A stretch of DNA of 64,000 nucleotides from Bog-950 sp046329495 (GCA_046329495.1 JAXLUO010000009.1:83112-147111), one strand, 5' to 3'. Shown: positions 34,448 to 44,840, numbered from the stretch's first letter. Made by a program: numbers and translations. The notes: generated by a model not told the origin, from the letters alone.

Positions 34448-37234
34448 TTGAAAAATAAAACGAGCGAACAAAAATTATTTATAAAAGGCGCCAGGGTCCA
34501 TAATCTTAAGAATGTGGACGTTGAACTGCCTAAAAACAAGTTTATCGTTATTACGGGTGTTTCGGGTTCGGGTAAATCGAGCTTAACGATTGATACCCTG
34601 TATGCCGAAGGACAGCGGCGGTATGTAGAGAGTTTGTCTTCCTACGCCCGGCAGTTCCTTACCCGTATGGATAAACCTGATGTTGACTATATAAAGGGGT
34701 TGTGTCCGGCCATTGCCATTGAGCAGAAGGTATCTACGCGTACCACCCGCTCCACGGTTGGCTCCCTTACAGAGATATACGATTACCTGCGGCTTTTGTT
34801 TGCCCGGGTAGGTAAAACCTATAGCCCCGAAAGCGGGGAACTGGTGCGCAAGCATGAAGTGCGGGATGTGGTAGACTATATTTTTAGTAGGCCCGAAGGG
34901 GAGAAGGCGTTTATCTATTACCATGAACGGGTGCAGAAGAATGTGCCCGAGCAGTTGAAGCTGTTATTGCAAAAGGGTTTTACCCGGGTGCAATTAGGCG
35001 GCAAAGGCGAAACGGTAAAGATTGAGGAACAACTGGAAAACAAGGACCTGGCCAAGAGCAAGGAGAAGAGTATCCGCGTGCTGGTGGATCGCATTATTGT
35101 TAAAAAGGAGGATGAGGATTTAAAGAGCCGCGTGGCGGACAGCGTGCAGACGGCTTTTAATGAGGGCGGACATGAGTGTTTGGTGGTGCTGGGTAGTGGC
35201 GAAGAGGTGGTGTTCAATAATAAGTTTGAGGCCGACGGGATGGCGTTTGAAGAGCCATCGCCGAATTTCTTCAACTTCAACAACCCTTATGGTGCCTGTA
35301 AAACCTGCGAAGGCTTTGGAACGGTGATGGGCATTGATGAGGACCTGATTTTTCCGGATAAGGAACTATCGGTTTACGAGGGGGCTATTGCGCCCTGGCG
35401 TGGTGAGAAGATGAGCGAGTGGGCCGAGCCGCTGATTAAGAAGGGTATATTGTTCGACTTCCCGATACATCGTGCCTACAAGGACCTGAGCAAAAAGGAA
35501 AAGGAATTGCTGTGGACCGGTAACGAGTACTTTAACGGTTTAGCCTACTTCTTTCAATACCTGGAAGAAAAAAGTTATAAGATACAATACCGCGTAATGC
35601 TATCGCGCTACCGCGGTAAAACTACCTGCCCCGATTGTAAGGGTTCGCGGATACGCAAGGATGCGCATTATGTAAAGGTGGCCGACCAGAACATTGCTGA
35701 TTTGCTGATGATGCCCATCAAGGATTTGTATGCCTTTTTTAAAGGGTTGAAGCTGGAAGGCAGTGATGAGAAGATAAGCAGCAAGATTTTACTGGAGGTG
35801 AACAGTCGCCTGCAAACGATGATGGATGTGGGTTTGGGTTATTTAACGCTGAACCGGATTTCGAACACATTGAGCGGTGGCGAAACACAACGCATAAACC
35901 TTACGCGCAGCATCGGCAGTAACTTAACTTCTTCGTTATACATCTTAGACGAACCGAGCATTGGTTTACACCAGCGCGATACAGACCGATTGATAACCGT
36001 GTTAAAGAACCTGCGCGATTTAGGTAATACGGTGGTAGTGGTAGAGCACGATGAAGACATAATGAAAGCCAGCGACCACATTGTAGATATGGGCCCTGAG
36101 GCAGGTATTTATGGTGGTGAGGTGATGTATAACGGCGGTTCGGAGAAAATTGAAAAGGCTGGTACGTTAACAGCCAAATATCTGACCGGGAAGATGGAAA
36201 TACCCTATAGCAGCAAGCGCCGCAAACCTGCTAACTGGATAGAGATTAAAGGGGCTACCCAACATAACCTGAAGAATGTAGATGCGCGTTTTCCTTTGCA
36301 GGCATTAACGGTGGTGAGTGGTGTAAGCGGTTCGGGAAAGACAACCCTGATTAAGAAGATACTTTACCCGGCGCTGATGCGCTTATTTGATGGTGCGGGT
36401 GAAAAGCCCGGTACATTCAAGGAGTTGACAGGTGATGTAAAACGCATTACGGCGGTGGAGATGATAGACCAGAATCCGCTGGGGCGCAGCAGCCGTAGCA
36501 ACCCGGTTACGTATGTAAAAGCCTGGGATGCTATCCGCGATATGTTCTCGAAACAGCAACTTAGTAAGCTGCGTGGTTACCAACCCAAGGAGTTTAGCTT
36601 TAACGTAGAGGGTGGCCGTTGCGAAACCTGCAAGGGCGAAGGCGAGGTGATTGTAGAGATGCAGTTTTTGGCCGATGTGCATTTAAAGTGCGAAGCCTGC
36701 GGTGGTAAGAAGTTTAAAGAGGAAATACTGGAAGTGCAGTATAAAGGCAAGAACGTTTACGAGATACTGGAATTAAGCGTAGACGAGGCGGTGGAGTTTT
36801 TTAAAGACAGTAACGATATTGCCCAGCGCCTGATGCCCTTGCAGAATGTAGGTTTGGGTTATGTAAAACTGGGGCAGAGCAGCAGTACACTTAGCGGCGG
36901 TGAGGCACAAAGGGTGAAGCTGGCATCGTATTTAACGCGTGGCACAGCGCCTAATCCAATTCTGTTCATATTTGATGAACCTACTACGGGGCTTCATTTT
37001 CATGACATTAATAAGCTGATGTCGTCGTTTAACCAATTGATAGAGGCCGGACACACCGTTATAGTTATAGAGCACAACATGGACGTAATTAAATGTGCCG
37101 ACTGGCTGATAGATTTGGGTCCGGAAGGGGGCGATGAAGGTGGGCATTTGGTATACCAGGGTGCTCCGGAAGGTATCCTTTCCGTAAAAAAATCGTATAC
37201 GGCTACGTATTTGAAACCCAAACTGCATCATTAA
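34448..37234 (+). CDS. uvrA: Excinuclease ABC subunit UvrA
   Basis: A 928-residue nucleotide-excision-repair damage sensor. It has two ABC ATPase modules: Walker A GVSGSGKSS (37-45) and a second GVSGSGKTT, signature motifs LSGGETQRINL and LSGGEAQRVKLASYL, and zinc-binding cysteine sets CKTCEGFG, CPDCKGSR and CETCKGEG...CEACGG. The start must be TTG at 34448: an in-frame stop lies three codons upstream and no ATG occurs before residue 72, after the first Walker A. Works with UvrB and UvrC, which are not in this window. Confidence 0.97.
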   Translation: MKNKTSEQKLFIKGARVHNLKNVDVELPKNKFIVITGVSGSGKSSLTIDTLYAEGQRRYVESLSSYARQFLTRMDKPDVDYIKGLCPAIAIEQKVSTRTTRSTVGSLTEIYDYLRLLFARVGKTYSPESGELVRKHEVRDVVDYIFSRPEGEKAFIYYHERVQKNVPEQLKLLLQKGFTRVQLGGKGETVKIEEQLENKDLAKSKEKSIRVLVDRIIVKKEDEDLKSRVADSVQTAFNEGGHECLVVLGSGEEVVFNNKFEADGMAFEEPSPNFFNFNNPYGACKTCEGFGTVMGIDEDLIFPDKELSVYEGAIAPWRGEKMSEWAEPLIKKGILFDFPIHRAYKDLSKKEKELLWTGNEYFNGLAYFFQYLEEKSYKIQYRVMLSRYRGKTTCPDCKGSRIRKDAHYVKVADQNIADLLMMPIKDLYAFFKGLKLEGSDEKISSKILLEVNSRLQTMMDVGLGYLTLNRISNTLSGGETQRINLTRSIGSNLTSSLYILDEPSIGLHQRDTDRLITVLKNLRDLGNTVVVVEHDEDIMKASDHIVDMGPEAGIYGGEVMYNGGSEKIEKAGTLTAKYLTGKMEIPYSSKRRKPANWIEIKGATQHNLKNVDARFPLQALTVVSGVSGSGKTTLIKKILYPALMRLFDGAGEKPGTFKELTGDVKRITAVEMIDQNPLGRSSRSNPVTYVKAWDAIRDMFSKQQLSKLRGYQPKEFSFNVEGGRCETCKGEGEVIVEMQFLADVHLKCEACGGKKFKEEILEVQYKGKNVYEILELSVDEAVEFFKDSNDIAQRLMPLQNVGLGYVKLGQSSSTLSGGEAQRVKLASYLTRGTAPNPILFIFDEPTTGLHFHDINKLMSSFNQLIEAGHTVIVIEHNMDVIKCADWLIDLGPEGGDEGGHLVYQGAPEGILSVKKSYTATYLKPKLHH

Positions 37235-37347
37235 CCGAGATTTCAACCGGGTTTGGTCAGTAACTTACCGTTAAGGCGGTAACAGGAAATGTAGTTTTGA
37301 TGGATTGATTTTTGCCGGGAAGCCGGCACAACGAATTATCTATTAAC

Positions 37348-40300
37348 GTGAAGCGGATTTTACTTCTTCTGGTAGGTTTTGTATGGCTAAGCGGTAAGCT
37401 GGCTGCACAGGACTTTACAGGATATGTAAAGCGCACCGACAGCACCTCCACACCCATTTACCAGGCTAAGGTTGACATTAGTGAAGCGGATAAGCCCGTT
37501 ACCTCGCTGAAGACCTACTTTAACGGGATGTATAAGTTTACACCGGGGAAAAGCAAAACCTATACAGTTAAAATTACCTACACCGGTTATACTGATACTA
37601 CGTTTACCATCAGCAGCGATAAGAGCGGCAAGGTTACACCTGAAGAAGTAACCGTGCGATTGAAAAAGGATGGTATGCGCTTGCTGGGTGTTATCCGCAG
37701 CAGAGAGGAAGATTTTCCTATTAAAGGCGCAACGATTGTGCTGAAAAATGTAATGACCCGTCAGGAAAATAGGTTTACTACCGATATAGACGGAGCGTAT
37801 AACTTTAAGCTGGAATACGAAACCAATTACCGTTTCTCGATTGACAAGCGCTCGCCGGGGATTATCAATACCTATAAGGATACTACGTTTTACATAAGCA
37901 CCATTGGCTTTAACCAGCCGCTGGATTACAAGTTAGATATTTACCTGGACCCTGTTTTATATGCCACCACCACTGTGCGCGAAGGTTATGATGCTACCAA
38001 GCAACAGGAGAAGAATGTAAAGCCGGTAATTGAGGTTGGTAAAACCACCGGGCAAAAAGAGAACACCGATAAAAATCAGCAGGAAGCAAAGCAGCCATTT
38101 GAGCAATCGGCTAAGGATAAAGAAGCAGCGGATAAAATTGCGCAGTTGCAGGCTGAGTTAGAAAAGACCAAAAAGGAGTTAGAGCAAACCAAGAAAAGCC
38201 AGAACAAGCCGACCATTACAGCAGGTGGCGGCGGCAGCGGTGGCAATAAGAAGAAGAAAAATGAAGACGATAATATACCTGTTGTAATTATTGATGATAA
38301 GCCGGTAGTAAAAACCGAAGAGCAGAAAAAGGCGGAAGAGCAAAAAATAAAAGAAGCCGAGGCCAAGCAAAAGCAAATTGAGGAAAGCATAGCGAAGGCC
38401 AAGCAGGCAGAAGAGGTTCGCCAGAAAGCAATAGCCGAAGCGAAGCAAAAAGCAGCGGCCGATTCCATGCAAAAGGCGCAAGCGGAAGCTCAGCGACTGC
38501 AGGCGCAGGAAGAACAAAAGAAAAAACTGCAGGCTGATAGCTTGCAGGCACTTGCCAAGCAAATAGAGCAGCAAAGAGAAAAAGCTACAGCAGACTCGGT
38601 AAAAAAGGCGAAAGAAATGCAGGCAGTTTTGGCAGCGAGAGAGAAAGCTGTAAAGGACTCGGTTGCCAAAGTTACCCAGGCCTTATTAAAAAAACAGCAG
38701 GAGGATAGTATAAAACATGTAAAAGAAATGCAGGCACTGCAGGCGAAAGAAAAGGCTGCGCAGGATTCGCTGGAGCGGGCTGCCATCAACTTAGCGAAGA
38801 AGGTTGCCGAAGATTCAGTGAAGCGCGTAAAGCAGGAACAAGCCATGCTTGCTGCACGTGAAAAGGCATTTAAGGATTCGGTTGCAAAAGTTACCCAGGC
38901 GTTGTTGAAGAAACAACAAGAAGACAGCATTAAGCATGTGAAGGAAATGCTGGCACTGCAGGCAAAAGAAAAAGCCGCACAGGATTCGCTGAAACAGGTT
39001 GCGGTTACTTTGGCAAGAAAGGCGCAGGAAGATTCGGTTAAGCGGGTGAAGCAAGAACAGGCTGCATTGAAAAAACAACAGGATGACAGCGTTAAGCATT
39101 TAAAGGAAATGCTGGCGTTACAGGCGAGAGAGAAAGCCACCAAAGATTCATTAACACAGGTGGCTATCAATATTGCCAGGAAGGCTACTGAGGATTCAGT
39201 TAAACGGGCAAAGCAGGAACAAGCGGCAATTGCAGCACGTGAAAAGGCGGTGAAAGATTCAATTGCTAAGGTGGCTTTAGTTTTGTTAAAGAAGCAGCAG
39301 GAGGATAGTGTTAAGCATGTAAAAGAAATGCAGGCGTTGCAGGCGAAAGAGAAAGCAACGCAGGATTCGCTGAAGCAGGTGAATTTGGCTTTGGCTAAAA
39401 AGGCGCAACAGGACTCGATTCGTGTAGCGCGCATAGAACGTGAGCAACGCGAGGCAAGAGAGAAAGCAAGCCGCGACTCGATTGACAGAGTAAGAGCACA
39501 ACAAGCCAAACTACAAACGGAGGATTCGTTGAAGCGTGTGAAAGAAGCGCAACAACTGGAAGCGTTAAAAGAGCAGGCCAAACAGGATTCTATAAGAAAG
39601 GCAAAAGAACTTGCCGATAAGATAAGAGAGGAAGCCATACGGAAAGCCAATGCAGAATATGCAGCAAGGCAAAAAGCTGTGCAGGATTCAATGGCAAGGG
39701 TGGAAGCTGCGCGGCAGAAAGCAACGGCCGATAGCCTGGCGCGTGCTAAGTTTGAACGCGAAAGTGCCGAGCGCGAAGCAGCATTGCAAAAGGCTTACGA
39801 AGACTCGGTGAAGAAAGCACAGGCCGCTTTATTGCCAAAGGCCGCACGTTGCTGGATTACTGTAGTTGACTCGGCCAACAAATTTGTAAAAGGGGCCACC
39901 GTTACGGTTAAGAATGATAAAGGCGGTGAGCTATCGAAACGCATTACAGATGATAAGGGTTTTTGCTACATAGATATCAAAACAATGACCCCTTACCTTG
40001 TTGTGGTTAGCAAGGCTGATTACAACAGTGCTACGGATAGTTTTTCGTTGCCTAACAGCAACAGTTTTACCTGTAGCAGAACCTTTAGGTTATTACCTGC
40101 CTATAAGGCACCTGTGGTTGTGAATGCCAGCATTACTCCAAAAATTTCGGAAGAAGAGTTGCGCGTTAAAGCCTTATATGATTCTATTGCCCAGTCGCGC
40201 AGTTTAGATCAGCGCACGAAATTTGAAGAAGAATTGATGGCCATTAAGCGCGAACAGGCAAAACGTGTTCGCGAAGCGGCAGAGAAAAAGGCAACAGCGG

Positions 40301-42624
40301 ATTCGATTGCACGTGCTATTAAATTGGCCTATCAGAAACATTTAGAAGATTCGATGGCGGTGGTGAAGGCTAAGGAAGATGCCCTGGCAGCAGAAGTCGC
40401 GCGCAAGAAGGCGGTGCAGGATAGTATAGATAAGGCGAAGGCAGCCGCCTGGATGAAGCATTATCAGGATTCGATTAATGAATTAACGGCCAAACAGGAA
40501 CGATTAGAACGGGAACGGCTGGCTAAGATTGCCTATGCGGATTCGGTAGCGAAAGCCGAACAGCTTGCCCGCGAACAAGCCGTGCGCGATAGTATAGCGG
40601 CGGAGAAACAACGCGCAGAAGCGGAGGCCAAGCGTTTACAGGAAGAGGCGGAGGCCAAACGCATAGCAGAAGAAAAACGCCTTGCTGAAGAAGCAGCCCG
40701 AAAAAAGTTTGTGGCTGATTCGCTGGAACAAGTGCGTGTGCAGACAGAAGCTGCCGAGAAATTGCGCAAGCAACAGGAATTGGAAGCGCAGCGTATAGCC
40801 GAAGAAAAGCGCAAGCAGGAAGAACAGGTGCGCCTGGCGAAAGAGGTAGAAGAGAAACGCTTAGCGGAGGAAAAACGGAAGGCTGATGAACTGGCTGCGA
40901 AACAAGCAAGGATAGATTCGCTGGCGAGGGTGAAAGCCGAACAGGAACGATTAGCAGCAGAGTTGAAAGCATCACAACTGCGAAAGGATTCGATAGACAA
41001 GGCACTGGCAAAAGCCCAGGAAATAGCTACCCGCGATTCAATTGCCAAAGCGAAGGCAGATGCTAAACAACGCGAAAAAGAGTTAGCAGAACAACGTGCC
41101 ATAGCTGAAGCCAAAGCGAAAGAGGAGGCACTGGCCCGCAAGAAGTTTGTGGCCGACTCGCTGGAGGCAGTGAAAGAAGGTGTACGTAAAGCGGAGGAGA
41201 CCGCCCGTTTACAAAAGGAAAAAGAAGAACAAGAGCGCAAACTTGCAGAGGAAAAGAAACGCCTGGCAGACTTAGCACTGGCTAAAGCGAAGGAAGATTC
41301 GTTGAACAAAGCGAAAGCAGAACTGGCAGAGCGTTTGAAATCGGAAGCCCGTGAGAAACAACGTTTGGATTCCATTGAAAAAGTACAAATAGCCGAAAGA
41401 CAGAAGTTTGTTAAGGATAGTGTGGCAAGCGCCAAACTTGCTGAAGATAAGCGCAAACTACAGGAGCAGGCAGAGGCCATTCGTGCAAAAGCGATAGCAG
41501 ATTCGTTGGCGAAGGAGAAGGTATTAGCTGAAAAGCGTGCCATGGAAGACAAGGTGGCGAAAGAACAGGCGGAAGTAAAACGTATGGCTGAAGAATTAGC
41601 TGCTGCCCGTAAGAAGGCAAGTGAAGATTCGGCGCAGCGTGTAGCCACGGAACAAGCGGATAAAGAGCTTGCCCAGCAATTGGCAAAAGCGGAACAATTG
41701 AAACTGCAACAGCAGGTAGAAGAGCAAAAGCAGCAGGAAGCGGCTAACAAGGCCCGACAGGATTCAGTGAATAAAGCATTTGCCGAACAACAAAAACAGT
41801 TGGCGGAATATGAGGCTAAGCAACAACGTGAATTAGCAGCGGCTAACGAGGCTAAAAAGAAAATGGCTGATTCGCTTGCCGTGATTGCGGCAGAGCGCGA
41901 GCGGATGCAAAAGGAGTTGGCGGAACTGAAGGCGAAGCAGGAAGAGGCGGCTAAGCAAGTAAACAATGCAACTCAACAAGCTGCAACCACTACCAACATG
42001 GCCACTTACACCATACGTGTAAATGATCAGGGCAGTGGATTACCACTCGGCAAGGCCTATATTACCGTTAAGAATATGAGTGGTGCAGAGGTGCTTAAAA
42101 CTAATGCAGATGAAGCAGGTACTGCTCAAATTAATCTGGCAGCAGATGGCAAATATCTTTTGGTAGTAAGTAAGAATAAGTTCTCGCCTGTAGAAGATAC
42201 ACTGGTAACCCCAGCCGGCAATAGCACCGGTAACCGCAGCTATAGCTTGAAAAAAGTACCCGGAGGCAATGAAATATTATCGGCTGATTTGCCTTGTATT
42301 AAGTTCGAAAAAGATGAATACGATTTAAGTTTAGGTGCTAAGCAGGAATTGCGCGATATTATTCAGAAATTGAGTGCTGAACCGAGCAAGAAGGTTAAGA
42401 TTTATGCAATAGCCAGTAGCGATGAAAGCAATCCGAAGATTGTATCCTTGCGCCGCTCAGATGCCATTCTCCGCTTTATGATACAAAATGGTGTGGCTAT
42501 AGAACGCGTGATTTGTGTTTACTATGGCAGCACGGTTTCCAGAAACGGATGTACGAATGCTAACTGCCCGGAAGAGTTGCTCTCGCAGAACCGTTGTGCT
42601 GCATACGAGTTGATCAGCGAATAA
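37348..42624 (+). CDS. Giant exported coiled-coil protein with OmpA-like C-terminal domain
   Basis: About 1758 residues from GTG 37348, chosen because it opens the signal peptide (KRILLLLVGFVWLSGKLAAQ); a TTG at 37312 would add twelve residues. Two Ig-like carboxypeptidase-regulatory domains (~25-205) are followed by a long Ala/Lys/Glu/Gln coiled coil (~235-830), a third Ig-like domain (~831-915), a second coiled coil (~925-1545), a fourth Ig-like domain (~1552-1635) and an OmpA-like peptidoglycan-binding domain (~1645-1758). About 43 Asp-Ser-Val/Leu/Ile/Met/Ala motifs are spaced along the coiled coils, mostly 16-21 residues apart. Probably a periplasm-spanning or surface scaffold anchored to the cell wall; the ligand is unknown. 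Confidence 0.85.
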   Translation: MKRILLLLVGFVWLSGKLAAQDFTGYVKRTDSTSTPIYQAKVDISEADKPVTSLKTYFNGMYKFTPGKSKTYTVKITYTGYTDTTFTISSDKSGKVTPEEVTVRLKKDGMRLLGVIRSREEDFPIKGATIVLKNVMTRQENRFTTDIDGAYNFKLEYETNYRFSIDKRSPGIINTYKDTTFYISTIGFNQPLDYKLDIYLDPVLYATTTVREGYDATKQQEKNVKPVIEVGKTTGQKENTDKNQQEAKQPFEQSAKDKEAADKIAQLQAELEKTKKELEQTKKSQNKPTITAGGGGSGGNKKKKNEDDNIPVVIIDDKPVVKTEEQKKAEEQKIKEAEAKQKQIEESIAKAKQAEEVRQKAIAEAKQKAAADSMQKAQAEAQRLQAQEEQKKKLQADSLQALAKQIEQQREKATADSVKKAKEMQAVLAAREKAVKDSVAKVTQALLKKQQEDSIKHVKEMQALQAKEKAAQDSLERAAINLAKKVAEDSVKRVKQEQAMLAAREKAFKDSVAKVTQALLKKQQEDSIKHVKEMLALQAKEKAAQDSLKQVAVTLARKAQEDSVKRVKQEQAALKKQQDDSVKHLKEMLALQAREKATKDSLTQVAINIARKATEDSVKRAKQEQAAIAAREKAVKDSIAKVALVLLKKQQEDSVKHVKEMQALQAKEKATQDSLKQVNLALAKKAQQDSIRVARIEREQREAREKASRDSIDRVRAQQAKLQTEDSLKRVKEAQQLEALKEQAKQDSIRKAKELADKIREEAIRKANAEYAARQKAVQDSMARVEAARQKATADSLARAKFERESAEREAALQKAYEDSVKKAQAALLPKAARCWITVVDSANKFVKGATVTVKNDKGGELSKRITDDKGFCYIDIKTMTPYLVVVSKADYNSATDSFSLPNSNSFTCSRTFRLLPAYKAPVVVNASITPKISEEELRVKALYDSIAQSRSLDQRTKFEEELMAIKREQAKRVREAAEKKATADSIARAIKLAYQKHLEDSMAVVKAKEDALAAEVARKKAVQDSIDKAKAAAWMKHYQDSINELTAKQERLERERLAKIAYADSVAKAEQLAREQAVRDSIAAEKQRAEAEAKRLQEEAEAKRIAEEKRLAEEAARKKFVADSLEQVRVQTEAAEKLRKQQELEAQRIAEEKRKQEEQVRLAKEVEEKRLAEEKRKADELAAKQARIDSLARVKAEQERLAAELKASQLRKDSIDKALAKAQEIATRDSIAKAKADAKQREKELAEQRAIAEAKAKEEALARKKFVADSLEAVKEGVRKAEETARLQKEKEEQERKLAEEKKRLADLALAKAKEDSLNKAKAELAERLKSEAREKQRLDSIEKVQIAERQKFVKDSVASAKLAEDKRKLQEQAEAIRAKAIADSLAKEKVLAEKRAMEDKVAKEQAEVKRMAEELAAARKKASEDSAQRVATEQADKELAQQLAKAEQLKLQQQVEEQKQQEAANKARQDSVNKAFAEQQKQLAEYEAKQQRELAAANEAKKKMADSLAVIAAERERMQKELAELKAKQEEAAKQVNNATQQAATTTNMATYTIRVNDQGSGLPLGKAYITVKNMSGAEVLKTNADEAGTAQINLAADGKYLLVVSKNKFSPVEDTLVTPAGNSTGNRSYSLKKVPGGNEILSADLPCIKFEKDEYDLSLGAKQELRDIIQKLSAEPSKKVKIYAIASSDESNPKIVSLRRSDAILRFMIQNGVAIERVICVYYGSTVSRNGCTNANCPEELLSQNRCAAYELISE
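38593..39414 (+). repeat. 73-codon internal tandem repeat in the coiled-coil gene
   Basis: Asp-Ser motifs recur with spacing 21-16-20-16 residues, a 73-residue (219-bp) unit. Four units fit in order; the third has lost 19 residues (54 instead of 73). Nucleotide similarity between units is visible, so they arose by duplication. Confidence 0.75.
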
Positions 42625-42752
42625 GCCTTGCACTTTTTGTAGCCATCTTTCCCCGATTTTCCTCTTTATTCCTGTAAGCCTACGCGTGCCACTGCATCTA
42701 TATACGAACGGCATAGTTTTGCATGCGTTGATTGCATTAAAAACCATGGCGT

Positions 42753-43103
42753 ATGAAAAGGAAAGCAGAAAGGCGACTAAGTTTTGCATTGATCTGGTTA
42801 GTGATCATGTTGGTAGCGGGTATTTCGGCCTGCGATAAAACCGACCATGTGCCACAGAACGAAGTATGGATTTCGGGTAATGCGTTTAGTCCGAAGAATA
42901 TGACGGTGAGCAAAAACACCACTGTAACCTGGAGAAATAAGGACGGCGAAGCACATACCGTAACAAGTGATACGGCGGGCATATTTGACAGCGGTACAAT
43001 ACAGGCAGGTTCCACCTATACACATCAATTTACAACTACCGGCAGTTTTTCCTATCACTGCAACTTTCATGGCAGTATGACCGGGACTATTACCGTACAG
43101 TAG
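42753..43103 (+). CDS. Cupredoxin (plastocyanin-like) lipoprotein
   Basis: A 116-residue lipoprotein (lipobox GISAC, Cys27) with one blue-copper domain. The type 1 copper ligands are all present: His68 in GEAHTVTSD, and Cys103, His106 and Met109 in SYHCNFHGSM. The domain begins with the plastocyanin-like phrase ISGNAFSPKNMTV. Probably an electron carrier or copper protein facing the periplasm. It stands alone between the coiled-coil gene and a convergent glycosyltransferase; copper-linked mbnP-mbnH genes lie 4.5 kb away. Confidence 0.92.
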   Translation: MKRKAERRLSFALIWLVIMLVAGISACDKTDHVPQNEVWISGNAFSPKNMTVSKNTTVTWRNKDGEAHTVTSDTAGIFDSGTIQAGSTYTHQFTTTGSFSYHCNFHGSMTGTITVQ

Positions 43104-43106
43104 AAT

Positions 43107-44840
43107 TTATTGCGCGATAACCTTTGCCAATACCTGTTGTTCGCAAACCTGTAACCGGGTGGCGGGATTAATAAACTTAAAATTCATTTTAGCCACTTTA
43201 AAAGCGGGTAGCTGCTGAATGACTTCGATTTTTACTGCGTTTTGCTGTAATTGTTGTACTCCTGCAGCAGTTGTAATTACCAGGGCCGAAGAATGATTCT
43301 TTATTATATTTTTTAGTTCCTGCGGATCCCAAAAAACTGCCACAGGCATGGCCTCTGCATAAAACACGGTACTGAATTCGGGTGCATAGCCGTAGGTATA
43401 GTAAGGTTGTTTTTGTTGTGCAATGTAACGGCCAAACTGGTTTTGCGGCTGGTATTTTAAAATGGCAGGAAACCAGTACACACTAAGTAAGGTATTACAT
43501 AATATGATGAGTATGGCCGATAATGGAATAAGGGTTTTGTAAGCAGTATTAAGCGCAAAGGCAACTTTGGTTTGTAAGAACACCTGAATACCTAACAGGT
43601 TTGTGAATTTTTGCGCCAAACGAAGAAGGCGTTGTTGAAATGCACTTATTGGGTTGGCGATTGCTATTGCCAGTGCAATACCTATGGTAAATAGTACGGT
43701 GATAGCAACAACATTTAACCAGGTAAAATTGCCGAAGGCATACAATAAGCCCAATGAGAGCGGAAGCGTTGCAAAAATTGTAATTAACTGTAATGCAGTG
43801 AACCAGCGCTTTACCTTAGGGTAGCTTTCCAGTTGATAATAAAAGTTGGCAGCCAGCACGGCACCTAAAGGATACACCACAAAGGCATAATGCGGTAGTT
43901 GGTATTTGCTGAGCATTAGGGAAAGCAACAGCAGCGTAAAGCCATATACACTGATATTCTCGCGAAAGAGCGGAAGGGTGAAGCGATGTTTTATCAGTTG
44001 CCACAACGAAAACAGCCAGCCACCAAACAAAAACAAAGCCCAGGGCTGAAAAGCCCAGGCACTGGTATGAATAAGAAAGAGCGGGTCGGGATGATTGTTC
44101 CATTCGCTTTCGCCTGTGATGCGGCCGAAGCTTTGTGTCCAGAAGTAGAAGCGAAGACCTTTGATGCCGAACTGCTGATACAGACCGATGCACATAGGCA
44201 GTAAGGCCAGAGCAACTATTACTAATGCAAGCAGTAAGCGCAAGTCGAGTATCTTTTTCCATTGGCGGGTGAGCAGGTAGTGAGGTGCCATGGCAGCGCC
44301 GAGTGCAATTAAGCCTATTGGGCCTTTGGCTAATAAACTTAATGCAAGGCCAATGCTGCCCCCGATTAAATAACCGAACTGCCGGCGTTCGAAATAAGCG
44401 CTCCATTGCCAGATGGAAAAGATAACGGCTCCCATTAGCAACGTATCAGTACGAACGTCGTTGGTAATAAGGAAGACAGCTTGTGTAGTTGCCAGCATAA
44501 GTGCGGCCAGTTGTGCCACTTCGGTACGATAAAAAAGCGCTGCAAAACGGTACGTGGAATAGATAGCCAACAGGGCAAAAAGCAGCGAAGGCAACTTATA
44601 GCTTAGGTTGCTGATGCCAAACAGGTAGAAACTGAAACTGTTTAACCAAAAAAGTAAAGGCGGCTTATCTAAGTAGTCGCGGCCCAGGTTGTGCACCACT
44701 AAAAAGCTTTTGGTAGTAAGCATTTCCCAACTCATCTCGGCATACTGGGCTGCATCAACCTCCTGCACATCAATACAGAGGTTTAGCAGGTAAACCAGGA
44801 AGGCGAGGGCCAATAAGCCATAAAACTGCCAATTTCTCAC
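43107..44840 (-). CDS. GT39-family (PMT/ArnT-like) membrane glycosyltransferase
   Basis: A 577-residue integral membrane protein with about eleven helices. The first periplasmic loop has the catalytic-type acidic residues (QEVDAAQYAEMSWEM) and the family segment GRDYLDKPPLLFWL, as in ArnT and related dolichyl/undecaprenyl-phosphate sugar transferases. It would move a sugar from a polyprenyl phosphate to lipid A, a polysaccharide or a protein; the acceptor cannot be told. The gene ends 3 bp from the cupredoxin stop, tail to tail. Confidence 0.85.
   Translation of the reverse strand: MRNWQFYGLLALAFLVYLLNLCIDVQEVDAAQYAEMSWEMLTTKSFLVVHNLGRDYLDKPPLLFWLNSFSFYLFGISNLSYKLPSLLFALLAIYSTYRFAALFYRTEVAQLAALMLATTQAVFLITNDVRTDTLLMGAVIFSIWQWSAYFERRQFGYLIGGSIGLALSLLAKGPIGLIALGAAMAPHYLLTRQWKKILDLRLLLALVIVALALLPMCIGLYQQFGIKGLRFYFWTQSFGRITGESEWNNHPDPLFLIHTSAWAFQPWALFLFGGWLFSLWQLIKHRFTLPLFRENISVYGFTLLLLSLMLSKYQLPHYAFVVYPLGAVLAANFYYQLESYPKVKRWFTALQLITIFATLPLSLGLLYAFGNFTWLNVVAITVLFTIGIALAIAIANPISAFQQRLLRLAQKFTNLLGIQVFLQTKVAFALNTAYKTLIPLSAILIILCNTLLSVYWFPAILKYQPQNQFGRYIAQQKQPYYTYGYAPEFSTVFYAEAMPVAVFWDPQELKNIIKNHSSALVITTAAGVQQLQQNAVKIEVIQQLPAFKVAKMNFKFINPATRLQVCEQQVLAKVIAQ

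Noticed and set aside
37312..37347. TTG start for the coiled-coil protein
   Set aside because: It would put twelve polar residues before the signal peptide; GTG 37348 begins directly on it.
38490..41966. Long minus-strand frames (386 and 477 codons) opposite the coiled-coil gene
   Set aside because: They are rich in Ser, Cys, Phe and Ala, the mirror of Lys/Glu/Ala codons on the plus strand. The plus-strand protein has a signal peptide and clear domains, so these are shadows.
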